Shown: piece after piece, positions 34,235 through 43,621 of the stretch | How the letters are laid out: the number at the start of each line of letters is the position of its first letter | Position numbering within the stretch: position 1 is the stretch's first letter | Source of the DNA: Sporosarcina pasteurii | Lineage (GTDB): Bacteria > Bacillota > Bacilli > Bacillales_A > Planococcaceae | Reading direction: 5' to 3' | Length of the DNA stretch: 64,000 bases | NCBI RefSeq assembly: GCF_041295575.1 | Contig: NZ_CP160452.1 | Span: 3,100,001 to 3,164,000 of the forward strand | Program-made: the position numbers and the translations under genes | The notes under the pieces: generated by a model | What the model was told of the DNA's origin: nothing | What the model saw: the letters and a program-made list of their open reading frames with translations, nothing else | Databases searched by the model: none

Positions 34235-34660
34235 TCAGTCTTCGATTGTGATTCCCATACTGCGTGCAGTACCTTCAACCATTGCCATCGCCGCTTCAAC
34301 TGATGCTGCGTTTAAGTCTGGCATCTTTTGTTCTGCAATTTCGCGAACTTTGTCGCGTTTCACAGTTGCAACCTTCGTTTTGTTTGGTTCGCCTGAACCT
34401 TTTTGAAGATTTGCAGCAACCTTCAGCAATACTGCTGCCGGTGGAGTTTTAGTAATAAATGTAAATGAACGATCTTCAAATACAGTGATTTCAACAGGAA
34501 TGATTAAGCCTGCTTGATCTGCTGTACGTGCGTTGAATTCTTTACAGAATCCCATGATGTTCACACCTGCTTGACCTAGCGCTGGTCCAACTGGTGGAGC
34601 CGGGTTCGCTTTTCCTGCAGGAATTTGTAATTTTACAACCGTAGAAACTTTTTTAGCCAC
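34235..34660 (-). CDS. rplK: 50S ribosomal protein L11
   Basis: A 141-residue protein, the usual length. It has [40 protein letters not shown] and a C-terminal rRNA-binding domain ending [10 protein letters not shown]. It forms the GTPase-associated centre and is needed for RelA activation. The start is GTG (34660-34658) with GGAGGTG upstream; the open frame continues 17 codons further but lacks conservation there. Confidence 0.98.
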   Translation of the reverse strand: MAKKVSTVVKLQIPAGKANPAPPVGPALGQAGVNIMGFCKEFNARTADQAGLIIPVEITVFEDRSFTFITKTPPAAVLLKVAANLQKGSGEPNKTKVATVKRDKVREIAEQKMPDLNAASVEAAMAMVEGTARSMGITIED

Positions 34661-34791
34661 GAGACACACCTCCTTAAGTCCGTGATGTGGTAATTGGGTT
34701 TCCCCTCCCACTCAAATATGTGTCTGCCGATTCGCATCGGGAGAATCAATCATCTTATCTCACGCTATCAATTGATAGCCTGACCTTTGAA
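34661..34791 (-). promoter_or_regulatory. rplK leader
   Basis: About 130 nt of untranslated leader. On the minus strand it contains GTGGGAGGGGAAACCCAA followed by TTACCACATCACGGAC and a second hairpin with a CTATCAATTGATAG palindrome. The GGGAGGGGAAACCC element could be an L1-binding translational control site, as known for other L11-L1 operons. That role is inferred. Confidence 0.4.
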
Positions 34792-34820
34792 ATGATAACA
34801 TTCTTTCGCCTCTTATGCAA
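34792..34820 (-). promoter_or_regulatory. SigA-type promoter of rplK-rplA
   Basis: On the minus strand TTGCAT (plus 34815-34820), 17 nt, TATCAT (plus 34792-34797), just after the nusG stop codon. Confidence 0.7.
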
Positions 34821-34832
34821 GTAGCAGAGTAA

Positions 34833-35372
34833 TTAATTTTTTTGTACTTGATCAAAATCTAATTCCATCTTCGTTTCACGGCCAAACATATCTACCGCGA
34901 CTTTAACTTTTTGCTTCGCCATATCGATTTCTTCGACCTTACCTTGGAAATCAGCAAATGGTCCTTCAAGCACTTGAACCACTTCACCAATTTCAATATC
35001 AAGTTCAGCAACCTTATCTTTGACACCCATTTGCTTAAGAATAAAGTCAACTTCCTCTTCTAATAACGGCGTCGGCTTAGTTCCTCCACCAGACGAACCA
35101 ATAAATCCTGTCACCCCTGGCGTATTACGAACAACATACCAAGAATCGTCCGTCATAATTGTCTCAACAAGCACGTACCCTGGGAATGTTTTTTTCATCA
35201 CCGTACGCTTTTTGCCGTCTTTAAAATCGGTCTCTTCCTCTTCCGGAACAATCACCCGAAAGATTTTATCTTGCATACCCATTGTTTCAACGCGTGCCTC
35301 AAGGTTTGCTTTCACTTTGTTTTCATAGCCTGAATACGTATGAACAACGTACCAATTTTTTTCTATTTCCAT
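34833..35372 (-). CDS. nusG: Transcription termination/antitermination factor NusG
   Basis: A 179-residue protein. The NGN domain has KNWYVVHTYSGYENKVKANL, FPGYVLVETIMTDDSWYVVR and NTPGVTGFIGSSGGG. The C-terminal KOW domain contains EGPFADFQGKVEEID. In Bacilli it stimulates pausing. The only start in frame is the ATG at 35372, yet the nearest ribosome site, GGAGGG, is 23 nt away with a small hairpin in between. Confidence 0.98.
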   Translation of the reverse strand: MEIEKNWYVVHTYSGYENKVKANLEARVETMGMQDKIFRVIVPEEEETDFKDGKKRTVMKKTFPGYVLVETIMTDDSWYVVRNTPGVTGFIGSSGGGTKPTPLLEEEVDFILKQMGVKDKVAELDIEIGEVVQVLEGPFADFQGKVEEIDMAKQKVKVAVDMFGRETKMELDFDQVQKN

Positions 35373-35378
35373 ATATAT

Positions 35379-35403
35379 AAGGACTTTAAGTCCGTCCCTC
35401 CTT
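35379..35403 (-). promoter_or_regulatory. nusG: Hairpin between ribosome site and start of nusG
   Basis: On the minus strand the order is AAAGGAGGGAC, GGACTTAAAGTCC (plus 35381-35393), TTATATAT, ATG. GGACT and AGTCC can pair. AAGGA of the ribosome site can alternatively pair with TCCTT. The first fold would shorten the ribosome-to-start distance, and the second would hide the ribosome site. Confidence 0.45.
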
Positions 35404-35504
35404 TCACCACGAGTAGTTCAAAAGCGTAAAACGCCCGACACTAGATGCAGAATCTCTAGCATAGTACTTACCCATAGTTCGAAATTTTATAGTTTCCCAA
35501 AGAA

Positions 35505-35536
35505 TTAAAAAACCCGTTCATACAATCAGACGGGCT
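35505..35536 (-). terminator. Terminator between secE and nusG
   Basis: On the minus strand AGCCCGT and ACGGGTT pair around a 12-nt loop, followed by TTTTTT. It separates secE from nusG, which are usually co-transcribed, so nusG may have partial independence. Confidence 0.75.
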
Positions 35537-35596
35537 ATTTCTAAGGGATTCATAATTTTTATTTATTATTATATTATAGCGTAACGTACGTAAATT

Positions 35597-35782
35597 TTAA
35601 AAGCTTACGTACCAATCCATTAATTTTGAAATGCCGAGATCGGTGATACCAAAATAAACCGCCATGAAAATGACTGTCACAAGAACAACAATCGTATAGC
35701 GCGTCAATTCTTTACGCTTTGGCCAACTTACTTTTCTCATTTCCGAAACGACTTGCTTCAAGAAATTACTTATCTTCCCCAT
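35597..35782 (-). CDS. secE: Protein translocase subunit SecE
   Basis: A 61-residue protein with the amphipathic cytosolic helix (KQVVSEMRKVSWPKRKELTR) and one transmembrane segment (about 31-52). This is the short Gram-positive SecE that clamps SecY. The WPK motif is the family's signature. It lies between rpmG and nusG, as in B. subtilis. GGAGGG lies 11 nt before the ATG. Confidence 0.97.
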   Translation of the reverse strand: MGKISNFLKQVVSEMRKVSWPKRKELTRYTIVVLVTVIFMAVYFGITDLGISKLMDWYVSF

Positions 35783-35875
35783 GTTTATCGTAACCCTCCG
35801 AAATAAGATGTATTACTTTAACTAAACATCTATGAATAAGCGATTCTTTCCTATCCACTTTATTCATCCCAGAAA

Positions 35876-35906
35876 CAAAAAGCCGCTTCTACCACTTTAG
35901 AAGTGG
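35876..35906 (-). terminator. Terminator-like hairpin after rpmG
   Basis: On the minus strand CCACTTCT and AGAAGCGG pair with one mismatch, followed by CTTTTTG. It is weaker than others in the window. Confidence 0.55.
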
Positions 35907-35930
35907 TGTGATGAACATTGTTGAATCAAG

Positions 35931-36080
35931 TTAAACGGTTTGCCTATGCATAGTATGTGCATTGCAATGCTTACAAAACTTTTTAATTGTTAAGCGTTTC
36001 GTGGAATGATTCTTTTGTGCTGGAACGGAATAGTTACGTGTTCCGCAATCTTCACAACTCAAAGTTATCTTTTTAGACAA
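35931..36080 (-). CDS. rpmG: 50S ribosomal protein L33
   Basis: A 49-residue protein, SKKITLSCEDCGTRNYSVP, with KRLTIKKFCKHCNAHTMHR. Two CxxC pairs make it the zinc-binding form. The start is TTG (36080-36078) with AAGGTGA about 6 nt upstream; the open frame continues 15 codons further without conservation. This is the rpmGB-type copy next to secE. Confidence 0.95.
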   Translation of the reverse strand: MSKKITLSCEDCGTRNYSVPAQKNHSTKRLTIKKFCKHCNAHTMHRQTV

Positions 36081-36230
36081 TTCTATCACCTTATTAGGTC
36101 CTATAATCTTGCTAAAGAGTACCACCTTACAAGAAGCATGTCAACACTATTAAGGATATCCACTTCCAAGCAATTAGACGCCCACTTTATTATTCTAAAT
36201 TTTAACGCAATTCCCTCGAGATGCATGCGA

Positions 36231-36878
36231 TTACTTTACTGTGTCTACTTCTAAATAAAGTTCTAGTTTCCTCTTAATTCGTTGAAGTGCGTTGTCCACA
36301 GACTTGACTGGTCGGTTTAAATTAATCGAGATTTCTTGATAAGTTTGTCCATCTAGATAAAGCGCCAACACTTGTCTTTCAAGCTCACTTAACACTTTTT
36401 GCATCTTTATCTCCATATGGTCAAAATCTTCCTTATGAATCATTAAATCTTCCGGATCTTCAAGAGGGGGACCTGCAAGCATATCCAGTAGTGTACGCTC
36501 AGACTCCTCGGTATAAACAGGTCGATCTAGAGATACCGAAGAATTCAGCGGAATATGCTTTTGCCTTGTTGCTGTTTTAATCGCTGTAATAATTTGACGT
36601 GTAATACACAATTCAGCAAATCCTTTAAAGGAACTTAATCTGTCTGGTTTATAGTCACGTATCGCTTTATATAAACCAATCATTCCTTCCTGCACGATGT
36701 CCTCTCGATCGCCGCCAATTAAAAAATACGAACGGCCTTTCAACCAAACAAAAGACCGGTATTTTGTAATTAAAAAATCAAGTGCATCTGCATTGCCTTC
36801 GTGAATAATCGCAACGATGTCTTCGTCGGACAACGTAGTGAAATCTAACACTCTATTAGTCATACATGTTTTTTCCAC
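36231..36878 (-). CDS. sigH: RNA polymerase sigma-H factor
   Basis: A sigma-70 family factor of about 215 residues. Region 2 contains ALDFLITKYRSFVWLKGRSY, EDIVQEGMIGLYKAIRDYK and ELCITRQIITAIKTATRQK; region 4 contains LSELERQVLALYLDGQTYQE and RPVKSVDNALQRIKRK. In Bacillus SigH drives stationary-phase and early sporulation genes. The start is uncertain: a near-perfect GGGGGTGATC ribosome site favours GTG at 36878 or TTG at 36881, while ATG at 36863 is also possible. Confidence 0.95.
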   Translation of the reverse strand: MEKTCMTNRVLDFTTLSDEDIVAIIHEGNADALDFLITKYRSFVWLKGRSYFLIGGDREDIVQEGMIGLYKAIRDYKPDRLSSFKGFAELCITRQIITAIKTATRQKHIPLNSSVSLDRPVYTEESERTLLDMLAGPPLEDPEDLMIHKEDFDHMEIKMQKVLSELERQVLALYLDGQTYQEISINLNRPVKSVDNALQRIKRKLELYLEVDTVK

Positions 36879-36952
36879 CAACAGGATCACCCCCCCGAAT
36901 CGTCATAGACCTCTTTCCAGTATAGCGTATTAATTTTTTTAACGTCAACCAA

Positions 36953-37471
36953 TCATCGAATTCCACGCCTCCATTTTTCAAATATTTCTTTAACTTCCCT
37001 TGAAAGCGGTATCTTCGAAGTCGGTTGTTGATTCTCAAAATCTTTTACTTTACCAGAAATAGAAGTAAGAATTTTTTTCATTTCAATTTCAAGTTCGCGC
37101 GCCGACTTCCGGAGTGCACCTTGCGCAAAAATAATCCACTGCTCCGTAAAGTCAGAAGTCGCGACATGAATTTGAATACGTCGATGCAATAGTTCTAAAA
37201 CAAGTTTTTCAATTCGTTCATCTGCTGTTTCATTTTCTCTTGTGAACAATACTTCAACATCATGTTTCTTAATCTTACTTTCAATTCCACGCATTAAATA
37301 AGCATCAAAGACAACGATAACCCGCCACCCTGTATACGCTTTGTACTCAGCCATCCGTTCGATTAACAAATCTCTTGCTTCTTCCAACTGCCTGTCCTTT
37401 AATTGGCGCAATTCCGCCCATGCGCCAATTATATTGTAGCCATCTACAATGAGGACATTTTGCTTTTTCAT
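36953..37471 (-). CDS. rae1: Ribosome-associated endoribonuclease Rae1 (NYN domain)
   Basis: A 172-residue NYN/PIN-fold protein. It has ILIVDGYNII-like residues (VLIVDGYNIIGAWAEL), then VIVVFDAYLMRGIES, and acidic residues in TRENETADERIEKLV and HVATSDFTEQ that fit the catalytic site. Rae1 (YacP) of B. subtilis cleaves mRNA in the ribosomal A site. Its start overlaps the rlmB stop by 4 bp. The C-terminal tail is basic (EKWRRGIR). Confidence 0.93.
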   Translation of the reverse strand: MKKQNVLIVDGYNIIGAWAELRQLKDRQLEEARDLLIERMAEYKAYTGWRVIVVFDAYLMRGIESKIKKHDVEVLFTRENETADERIEKLVLELLHRRIQIHVATSDFTEQWIIFAQGALRKSARELEIEMKKILTSISGKVKDFENQQPTSKIPLSREVKEIFEKWRRGIR

Positions 37472-38226
37472 TTCTTTTCGGTGAGAGGTTGTCGCTTACG
37501 CAGCACCTCGTACATTAAAAGTGAAGCTGCAACAGAAGCGTTTAAAGAAGTGACTTTGCCTACCATAGGTAAGTGGTAAAGGAAATCACATTTTTCTTTT
37601 AAAATACGTGACATTCCCTTTCCCTCACTCCCAATAATGATAGCTAGCGGAAGTGTTGCATCCATCGTTCGATAGTCAGCAGAGCCCAACGCATCGGTTC
37701 CTGCTATCCAAACCCCTCGCTCTTTCAATTGCTCAACCGTTTGGGAAAGGTTATTCACACGCACAACAGGAATATATTCAATCGCACCCGTAGAAGCTTT
37801 TGCGACAACCGCTGTTAATCCGACAGAACGACGCCTTGGAATAACCACACCATGCACACCAGCTGCATCAGCTGTCCTTAAGATTGAACCAAGATTATGC
37901 GGGTCTTCTAATTCATCTAAAATTAACAGAAGTGGGTCTTCTTGACGTTTTGCAGCTAATTCAAAGATATCTTCCAGTTCTGCATAATGATAAGCCGCGA
38001 CTGAAGCGATCACGCCTTGATGATTACTGTCAAGCATGCCGTCGAGTTTCTGTTTGGGGACGTATTGAACGATAACCTTTGCCTTCTTGGCAAGCGATAG
38101 GATTTCACCAATACTTTTCTTATTAATCCCTTCTGCAACCCAAATTTTATTCAGTTCACGACCTGAACGTAATGCTTCAACGACTGGATTTTTACCGCCT
38201 AGCAATTCTGAGTTATTTGTAGTCAT
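37468..38226 (-). CDS. rlmB: 23S rRNA (guanosine-2'-O-)-methyltransferase RlmB
   Basis: A SpoU/TrmH-family enzyme of about 252 residues. The N-terminal substrate-binding domain starts at LGGKNPVVEALRSGRELN. The SPOUT domain has LDELEDPHNLGSILRTADAA, IIGSEGKGMSRILKE and VTSLNASVAASLLMYEVLRK, which form the knotted SAM site. The expected target is Gm2251 in 23S rRNA. The ATG overlaps the mrnC stop as TGATG; a TTG one codon earlier is also possible. Confidence 0.94.
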   Translation of the reverse strand: MTTNNSELLGGKNPVVEALRSGRELNKIWVAEGINKKSIGEILSLAKKAKVIVQYVPKQKLDGMLDSNHQGVIASVAAYHYAELEDIFELAAKRQEDPLLLILDELEDPHNLGSILRTADAAGVHGVVIPRRRSVGLTAVVAKASTGAIEYIPVVRVNNLSQTVEQLKERGVWIAGTDALGSADYRTMDATLPLAIIIGSEGKGMSRILKEKCDFLYHLPMVGKVTSLNASVAASLLMYEVLRKRQPLTEKK

Positions 38227-38645
38227 CAAGATTCATCCTCCTTTGGGTTTTCAATAATACGAATCGCTTCAAGTATAAACTGCTCCACTCTTTTCTCGTC
38301 CTCTAGCAAATAGAGATAACCGAGTACCGCTTCGAAACCAGAGCTATTTTTATATGTTCCCACATCTGTATTTTTGGGTGTCGATCCTGGCTTTGCATTC
38401 CGCCCACGCTTCATCACCATTTGTTCTGCTTCCGTTAGAAAGTCTTGCGTAAGCATTGTTTGCAAAATCGCCGCTTGTGATTTCGCCGACACATAACGTG
38501 TTGCTTCTCTATGCAACACGTTAGGTCGGACACGTCCTGAACGTAATAAATGCTCTCGAATCGCCTGTTCATAAACTGCATCACCCATATATGCTAAGGC
38601 GAGTGCATTCAATTGTTTTACGTCAACATCTCTTAGTACGTACAT
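38226..38645 (-). CDS. mrnC: Mini-ribonuclease III
   Basis: A 139-residue RNase III-like nuclease lacking the double-stranded-RNA-binding domain. LNALALAYMGDAVYEQAIRE holds the signature and catalytic acidic residues; HREATRYVSAKSQAAILQ and FEAVLGYLYLLEDEKRV complete the fold. It matures 23S rRNA in B. subtilis. The ATG at 38645 has GAGGG upstream; the longer frame overlaps cysS. It lies 4 bp after cysS. Confidence 0.95.
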   Translation of the reverse strand: MYVLRDVDVKQLNALALAYMGDAVYEQAIREHLLRSGRVRPNVLHREATRYVSAKSQAAILQTMLTQDFLTEAEQMVMKRGRNAKPGSTPKNTDVGTYKNSSGFEAVLGYLYLLEDEKRVEQFILEAIRIIENPKEDES

Positions 38646-38649
38646 GTTG

Positions 38650-40050
38650 TTACCCTCGTTTCCAGCGAGTTCCTTGCGCTGTATCTTCAAGGAGAATGCC
38701 TTTTTCTTTTAGCTCATCTCGAATTTCATCAGATCTAGCAAAATCACGATTGCGGCGCGCTTCTAATCGCTCTTCAATTAGTTTTTCAATATCTTCATCG
38801 AGTAAATCTTCTTCAGCGTCCATCGGGATGCCCAAGACATCCAATAACGATTCAAACGTTACTAAAAACTTCTCTAGAACGTCTTTCGCTGTATTCTTCT
38901 CTAATAAATAAACGTTCGCTAACCTAGCAAGTTCAAAAATCGCTGCAATTCCATTTGCTGTGTTAAAATCATCATCCATCGCTGTAACAAAATCATCTTT
39001 GCAAGCGTCAATTTTATGCAACCAAATATCGGATTGGTCGCCAAGGTTTGCAGATGCCCCCAAACGATATTCCACATTTTTATAGGCCGTTAGTATTCTC
39101 TCCAAACCAGCTTCCGCCTGTGTCACAAGCTCTTCCGAAAAATTAACCGGATGTCTATAATGCACAGAAAGAATGAAGAAACGGAGCACTTTTGGATCTA
39201 CTTGCTTCCGAATTTCATTGACAAGGACAAAGTTATCAAGTGATTTGGACATTTTTTCATTATCAATATTAATATAACCATTATGCATCCAATACTTAGC
39301 AAATGGCTTACCCGTCATCGCTTCCGACTGAGCAATTTCATTTTCGTGGTGCGGGAACATCAAGTCTTGCCCACCTGCGTGAATGTCCATCGTGTCTCCA
39401 AGATGTTCACGTGCCATTACGGAGCATTCGATATGCCATCCTGGTCGCCCGGCTCCCCAAGGACTATCCCACGAAACTTCATTTTCTTTCGCAGTTTTCC
39501 ATAAAACAAAGTCAAGCGGGTCTTCTTTTTTCTCGCCAGCTTCAATACGCGCACCAACAATTAATTCATCTGTCGACTGGCTAGATAATTTTCCGTAGCC
39601 GTCAAATTTGTTCGTACGGTAATACACATCCCCTTGAGATTCGTACGCAAACCCTTTATCGATCAACACTTGAATAAAGTTTACAATATCTTCAATATGA
39701 TCCGTAACGCGCGGATGAACATCCGCCTTATTGCACCCTAACGCCGTCACATCTTCAAAATAAGCATTGATAAATCGCTCGGTTAATTCACTCACATCTT
39801 CTCCGAGTTCATTCGCAGCTGCAATGATTTTATCATCAATATCCGTAAAGTTTGAGACAAATTTCACGTCGTACCCTCTGTATTCCAAGTACCTACGCAC
39901 CGTGTCAAAAACGATAACTGGACGAGCGTTCCCGATATGAATATAGTTGTAGACCGTTGGACCACAAACATACATTGATACCTTCCCCTCTTCTTGAGGA
40001 ATGAAAGGCTCCTTTTTTCTCGTTAATGTATTGTATAATTGAATGCTCAT
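38650..40050 (-). CDS. cysS: Cysteinyl-tRNA synthetase
   Basis: A 466-residue class I synthetase. The HIGH motif is in [25 protein letters not shown] in [17 protein letters not shown], and zinc ligands include Cys in VCGPT and [16 protein letters not shown]. The start overlaps the cysE stop (ATGA). With cysE under one Cys T-box, cysteine synthesis and charging rise together when uncharged tRNA-Cys accumulates. Confidence 0.98.
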   Translation of the reverse strand: MSIQLYNTLTRKKEPFIPQEEGKVSMYVCGPTVYNYIHIGNARPVIVFDTVRRYLEYRGYDVKFVSNFTDIDDKIIAAANELGEDVSELTERFINAYFEDVTALGCNKADVHPRVTDHIEDIVNFIQVLIDKGFAYESQGDVYYRTNKFDGYGKLSSQSTDELIVGARIEAGEKKEDPLDFVLWKTAKENEVSWDSPWGAGRPGWHIECSVMAREHLGDTMDIHAGGQDLMFPHHENEIAQSEAMTGKPFAKYWMHNGYINIDNEKMSKSLDNFVLVNEIRKQVDPKVLRFFILSVHYRHPVNFSEELVTQAEAGLERILTAYKNVEYRLGASANLGDQSDIWLHKIDACKDDFVTAMDDDFNTANGIAAIFELARLANVYLLEKNTAKDVLEKFLVTFESLLDVLGIPMDAEEDLLDEDIEKLIEERLEARRNRDFARSDEIRDELKEKGILLEDTAQGTRWKRG

Positions 40051-40709
40051 GAGGCATCCCCTTTCTCAATCGTCGTTTGTTCTAGCTCTTTAATTCGCTC
40101 TTCAAGCCGTAGCATTTTTTCTTCTAATGTCTCACATTTTTCAGCAATCGGGTCAGGCAAATCCTGATGGTCCAATTTATTTTTTACTTTCACTCCATTT
40201 GAAATGACTACTGTCCCTGGTATGCCGACAACCGTTGACGATGGTGGTACATCTTTCAACACGACAGATCCCGCACCAACTTTGCTACCTTCACCAATTG
40301 TAATCGAACCAAGCACTTTCGCCCCCGTTGCAATCAATACATTATCATGGATTGTTGGGTGTCTCTTGCCTTTCTCTTTTCCAGTACCACCGAGTGTGAC
40401 ACCTTGGTAAATGGTAACATCATCCCCAATTTCACATGTCTCTCCAATTACGATTCCCATACCATGGTCAATAAATAACCTCCGACCAATCTGTGCGCCT
40501 GGATGAATTTCAATCCCCGTGAAAAAACGACTAATTTGCGACACACTTCTGGCTAAAAAAAGTAAGTTCCTTTTAAATAAAGCGTGCGCAACACGATGCG
40601 CCCAAACTGCATGCAAACCCGAATAAGTTAACACCACTTCAAATGTGCTTCGCGCGGCTGGGTCTTGGTCAAAAATACACTTAATATCTTCTTTCATTCT
40701 ACGAAACAT
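40047..40709 (-). CDS. cysE: Serine O-acetyltransferase
   Basis: A 220-residue enzyme making O-acetylserine, the cysteine precursor. The left-handed beta-helix of hexapeptide repeats is visible from [20 protein letters not shown] through [20 protein letters not shown], and [20 protein letters not shown] supplies the CoA site. ATG at 40709 follows GGGGGG. The N-terminal helical domain is short, as in other Bacilli. A Cys-specific T-box precedes it. Confidence 0.96.
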   Translation of the reverse strand: MFRRMKEDIKCIFDQDPAARSTFEVVLTYSGLHAVWAHRVAHALFKRNLLFLARSVSQISRFFTGIEIHPGAQIGRRLFIDHGMGIVIGETCEIGDDVTIYQGVTLGGTGKEKGKRHPTIHDNVLIATGAKVLGSITIGEGSKVGAGSVVLKDVPPSSTVVGIPGTVVISNGVKVKNKLDHQDLPDPIAEKCETLEEKMLRLEERIKELEQTTIEKGDAS

Positions 40710-40797
40710 TTTACGTCCCCCCTTAACACCTATTTCCAAGAACTATTAGGAATACCGACTAAAAACTGAGTTAATAAAAACTATATCTTTAAAAAAT

Positions 40798-40829
40798 AAA
40801 AATACGCCCCTGTCAAAATGACAGAGACG
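40798..40829 (-). terminator. T-box terminator of cysE
   Basis: On the minus strand ACGTCTCTGTCA and TGACAGGGGCGT pair with a 3-4 nt loop, followed by ATTTTTATTTTTT. Confidence 0.9.
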
Positions 40830-41060
40830 TAATGAATTACGTGGTTCCACTCCGCTTGAAAGGCATATTGCCGCCTTTCCGCTTAATACGCCTCATAACG
40901 CTGGCGATGCGTCCGACCTACTCCAACAAATTGTTTCGGCCTAGCTCTCAAAGGGGCATTTCCACATTGCATTGACCTAGATCACTTCCACCCGATGGTG
41001 ATCCTCTCTGAAAGGCATGCAAATATGTACTTATCCTTTTCTACGATTTCTCTATCCAAA
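40830..41060 (-). ncRNA. Cysteine T-box leader of cysE-cysS
   Basis: On the minus strand the leader has the T-box core GAGTGGAACCACG (plus about 40835-40852). It also has a stem I with AGAGAGG, GGTGGAAGTGATC and the closing CCCTTTGAGAGC. Just before this closing segment the specifier reads TGC, the cysteine codon. The downstream terminator and possible antiterminator complete the element. Its target, cysE-cysS, agrees with the specifier. Confidence 0.92.
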
Positions 41061-41136
41061 TCACTTTTAAATCAGTTAAATTACTCTTAAGCTTACACGT
41101 TCTTCACAAATCGTGCAAATCTCAAGTACGTAACTT

Positions 41137-42597
41137 TTAAGATTGCGCATACTCCGTTACGCGAGCAAGGGCGTTTTCTTTTCCAACTAACGCGATGGCA
41201 GCTGGCAATTCCGGACCGCTCGTTTCACCCGTTGTGACGACACGAATCGGCATAAATAAGTTACGACCTTTGTGTCCTGTTTCTTTTTGAACCGCTTGAA
41301 TCGCTGATTTAACTGAAGCTGAATCAAATGTTTCTAACGCTTCAAATTGTGTTTTCAAAGCCGCCATAACTTCAGGCACTTGTTCTCCCGCAAGTACTTT
41401 TTGCGCTGCTTCATCATATTCAATCGTATCTTTGAAGAACTGGGCTGTTAATTCCACAATTTCTGCACCGTAACTTAACTGCTCATGGTATAAAGCAATT
41501 AAATCATGTGCCCACTGACGTTGTTCGTCCGTTAATTCAGTTGGTAATGCGCCCGCTTTTTGCAAGTGCGGCAATGCCAACTCAATCACTTGCTCTGTAG
41601 ATAATTTTTTAACGTACTGGTTATTCATCCATGTTAGTTTGTCTTTATCGAATACAGCTGGCGATTTTGATAAACGATCTGCGTCGAAAATCGAAACAAG
41701 TTCTTCTATCGAGAAGATTTCCTCTTCTCCTTCAGGTGACCAGCCAAGCAATACGATGAAGTTAAATAAGGCTTCTGGTAAATAACCTAGCTCTTCATAT
41801 TGTTCGATAAACTGAATAATAGACTCATCACGTTTACTTAATTTACGACGACTCTCATTTACAATTAATGTCATATGACCGAAAGTCGGCGGTTCCCATC
41901 CAAATGCTTCATAAATCATTTGTTGTCTCGGCGTGTTTGAAATATGGTCATCCCCACGAAGTACGTGTGTAATTTCCATGTAGTGATCATCTACCGCAAC
42001 TGCGAAGTTATAAGTCGGTACACCGTCTTTTTTCACAATGACGAAATCACCAATGCCGTCAGATTCAAAAGAAACATTGTCTTTCACAAGGTCATTAAAT
42101 GTATAAACCTTACCTTTTGGCACGGCAAAACGAACGCTTGGTTCACGGCCTTCCGCTACAAGAGCTTCTTGCTCTTCCGTAGTAAGATGACGGCATTTAC
42201 CACTGTAGCGTGGCATTTCATTGTTTGCTGATTGTGCTTCACGCTCAGCTTCGAGTTCTTCTGCCGTACAATAACATTTATAGGCTACCCCTTTTTCTAG
42301 TAGCTCATCGTACAACTTTTTATATAGATCATTACGTTCTGATTGGCGGTAAGGTCCAAATTCTCCACCAACGTCGATACTTTCATCCCAGTCGAGGCCA
42401 AGCCATTTTAGATAGTTCAGTTGAGATTCTTCTCCACCTTCGATATTTCGGCTAGCATCTGTATCTTCAATTCGAATGATAAATTTACCGCCTTGATTGC
42501 GGGCAAATAAATAGTTAAATAGCGCTGTTCGTGCGTTTCCAATATGTAAGTGACCTGTTGGACTTGGCGCATAGCGTACGCGAACTTCTTTCGTCAT
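41137..42597 (-). CDS. gltX: Glutamyl-tRNA synthetase
   Basis: A 486-residue class I synthetase: HIGH in [28 protein letters not shown] as the KMSKS loop, and a C-terminal anticodon-binding domain. Bacilli use this non-discriminating enzyme to charge both tRNA-Glu and tRNA-Gln (family knowledge). It lies between ispF and cysE in the conserved order, separated from ispF by a repeat-bearing 550-bp gap. Confidence 0.98.
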   Translation of the reverse strand: MTKEVRVRYAPSPTGHLHIGNARTALFNYLFARNQGGKFIIRIEDTDASRNIEGGEESQLNYLKWLGLDWDESIDVGGEFGPYRQSERNDLYKKLYDELLEKGVAYKCYCTAEELEAEREAQSANNEMPRYSGKCRHLTTEEQEALVAEGREPSVRFAVPKGKVYTFNDLVKDNVSFESDGIGDFVIVKKDGVPTYNFAVAVDDHYMEITHVLRGDDHISNTPRQQMIYEAFGWEPPTFGHMTLIVNESRRKLSKRDESIIQFIEQYEELGYLPEALFNFIVLLGWSPEGEEEIFSIEELVSIFDADRLSKSPAVFDKDKLTWMNNQYVKKLSTEQVIELALPHLQKAGALPTELTDEQRQWAHDLIALYHEQLSYGAEIVELTAQFFKDTIEYDEAAQKVLAGEQVPEVMAALKTQFEALETFDSASVKSAIQAVQKETGHKGRNLFMPIRVVTTGETSGPELPAAIALVGKENALARVTEYAQS

Positions 42598-42724
42598 AGT
42601 AAATCCTCCTAATTTTCGTCCGTTTATCTTGAACTATCTTATCATATGTTGTTTTTTGATTGAAATAAATGAGTTAGGTTCCATTCCATAAATGTTAGAT
42701 TCCAAACAATCTTTGATTTCCGTT

Positions 42725-42990
42725 CCGGGTGGACGCTTTCCGCGGGGCGCGGGTGAGCCAATCGCAAAACGAAGATTGCGATTTGCCGTATTTCTGCGGT
42801 TTTTGCAGAAATTAAGGCATCCAAATGCTATTCCTGCTCTCAAACGCTTCGCTTTTCGGTCACAAAAGCCGTTCTTCGTGACGACTTAAGGCAAAGATGT
42901 GCTCCCAAACGCTTCGCTTTTCGGTCACAAAAGCCGTTCTTCGTGACGGCTTTCGCTACATCCCGCAGGAGTCGCCACCCTCCACTCCAA
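42725..42990. repeat. Intergenic repeat element with internal 51-bp direct repeat
   Basis: The 547-bp gltX-ispF gap (42598-43144) holds no convincing gene. Its ends GGGTGGACGCTTTCCGCGGG (about 42727-42746) and, inverted, GGGTGGCGACTCCTGCGGGA (about 42961-42980) are alike. Inside, a segment of about 51 bp containing CAAACGCTTCGCTTTTCGG is present twice (from about 42841 and 42906, period 65 bp). Each copy ends in a GCCGT...ACGGC-type hairpin, imperfect in the first. Similar GC-rich palindromic units are scattered in many Bacillales genomes; that comparison is from memory. Confidence 0.6.
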
Positions 42991-43144
42991 TCAATGGAGA
43001 TACCTTTAATATGAAGATCAAATTGAAATCACTAATTAACATTCGCAATAAAAACCGCCAAACTCCAAGTGTAGCCTTAAATCAACTGCACCTTTACCAG
43101 TTAAACAATGAAACAACATATTTCCTAAACAATTCATAAATACC

Positions 43145-43621
43145 TTACTTCTTTTGCAACAAAATCGTTGCCATTGCAGCGATTCCTTCTTCACGTCCTG
43201 TGAAGCCTAGTTTTTCGGATGTTGTGGCTTTGACGTTCACCTGGGAAATATCCGCTCGAAGCAATTCCGCAACACGTGCTTGGATGGCTTCGATGTGAGG
43301 GGACATTTTTGGTCTTTCTGCAATGACCGTACAATCAATATTGCCCAACTGGTAGCCGCGCTCATTCACGAGTTGCCAAATTTTTTCTAATAAGATGGCA
43401 GAGTCTGCGTCTTTGAATGCTTCGTCTGTATCCGGAAAGTGGCGGCCGATGTCTCCTTCGCCGATTGCGCCGAGCGCTGCGTCTGTAATTGTATGGAGCA
43501 ATACGTCCGCGTCGGAATGGCCAGCTAATCCACGTTCATGCGGGATTGTGACGCCGCCGATAATTAATGGACGTCCTTCCTCGAATTTATGTACGTCGAA
43601 ACCTTGTCCAACTCGAATCAT
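43145..43621 (-). CDS. ispF: 2-C-methyl-D-erythritol 2,4-cyclodiphosphate synthase
   Basis: A 158-residue MEP-pathway enzyme with metal ligands in [11 protein letters not shown] (Asp, His) and [20 protein letters not shown], and the C-terminal [17 protein letters not shown]. It forms the cyclic diphosphate intermediate of isoprenoid synthesis. The start overlaps ispD's stop by 4 bp, so the two enzymes are translationally coupled. Confidence 0.98.
   Translation of the reverse strand: MIRVGQGFDVHKFEEGRPLIIGGVTIPHERGLAGHSDADVLLHTITDAALGAIGEGDIGRHFPDTDEAFKDADSAILLEKIWQLVNERGYQLGNIDCTVIAERPKMSPHIEAIQARVAELLRADISQVNVKATTSEKLGFTGREEGIAAMATILLQKK

Noticed and set aside
40830..41060. Stem-loops between gltX and cysE considered as tRNA genes
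   Set aside because: The T-box core, Cys specifier and terminator explain the folds; no cloverleaf with acceptor end is present.
42836..42955. Direct repeats considered as a CRISPR array
   Set aside because: Only two copies, of 51 bp, with a spacer of about 14 bp and no cas genes; it does not fit a CRISPR array.
42634..43139. Several short open frames in the gltX-ispF gap
   Set aside because: They arise from the repeat element, have repetitive Arg/Phe-rich translations and no ribosome sites.
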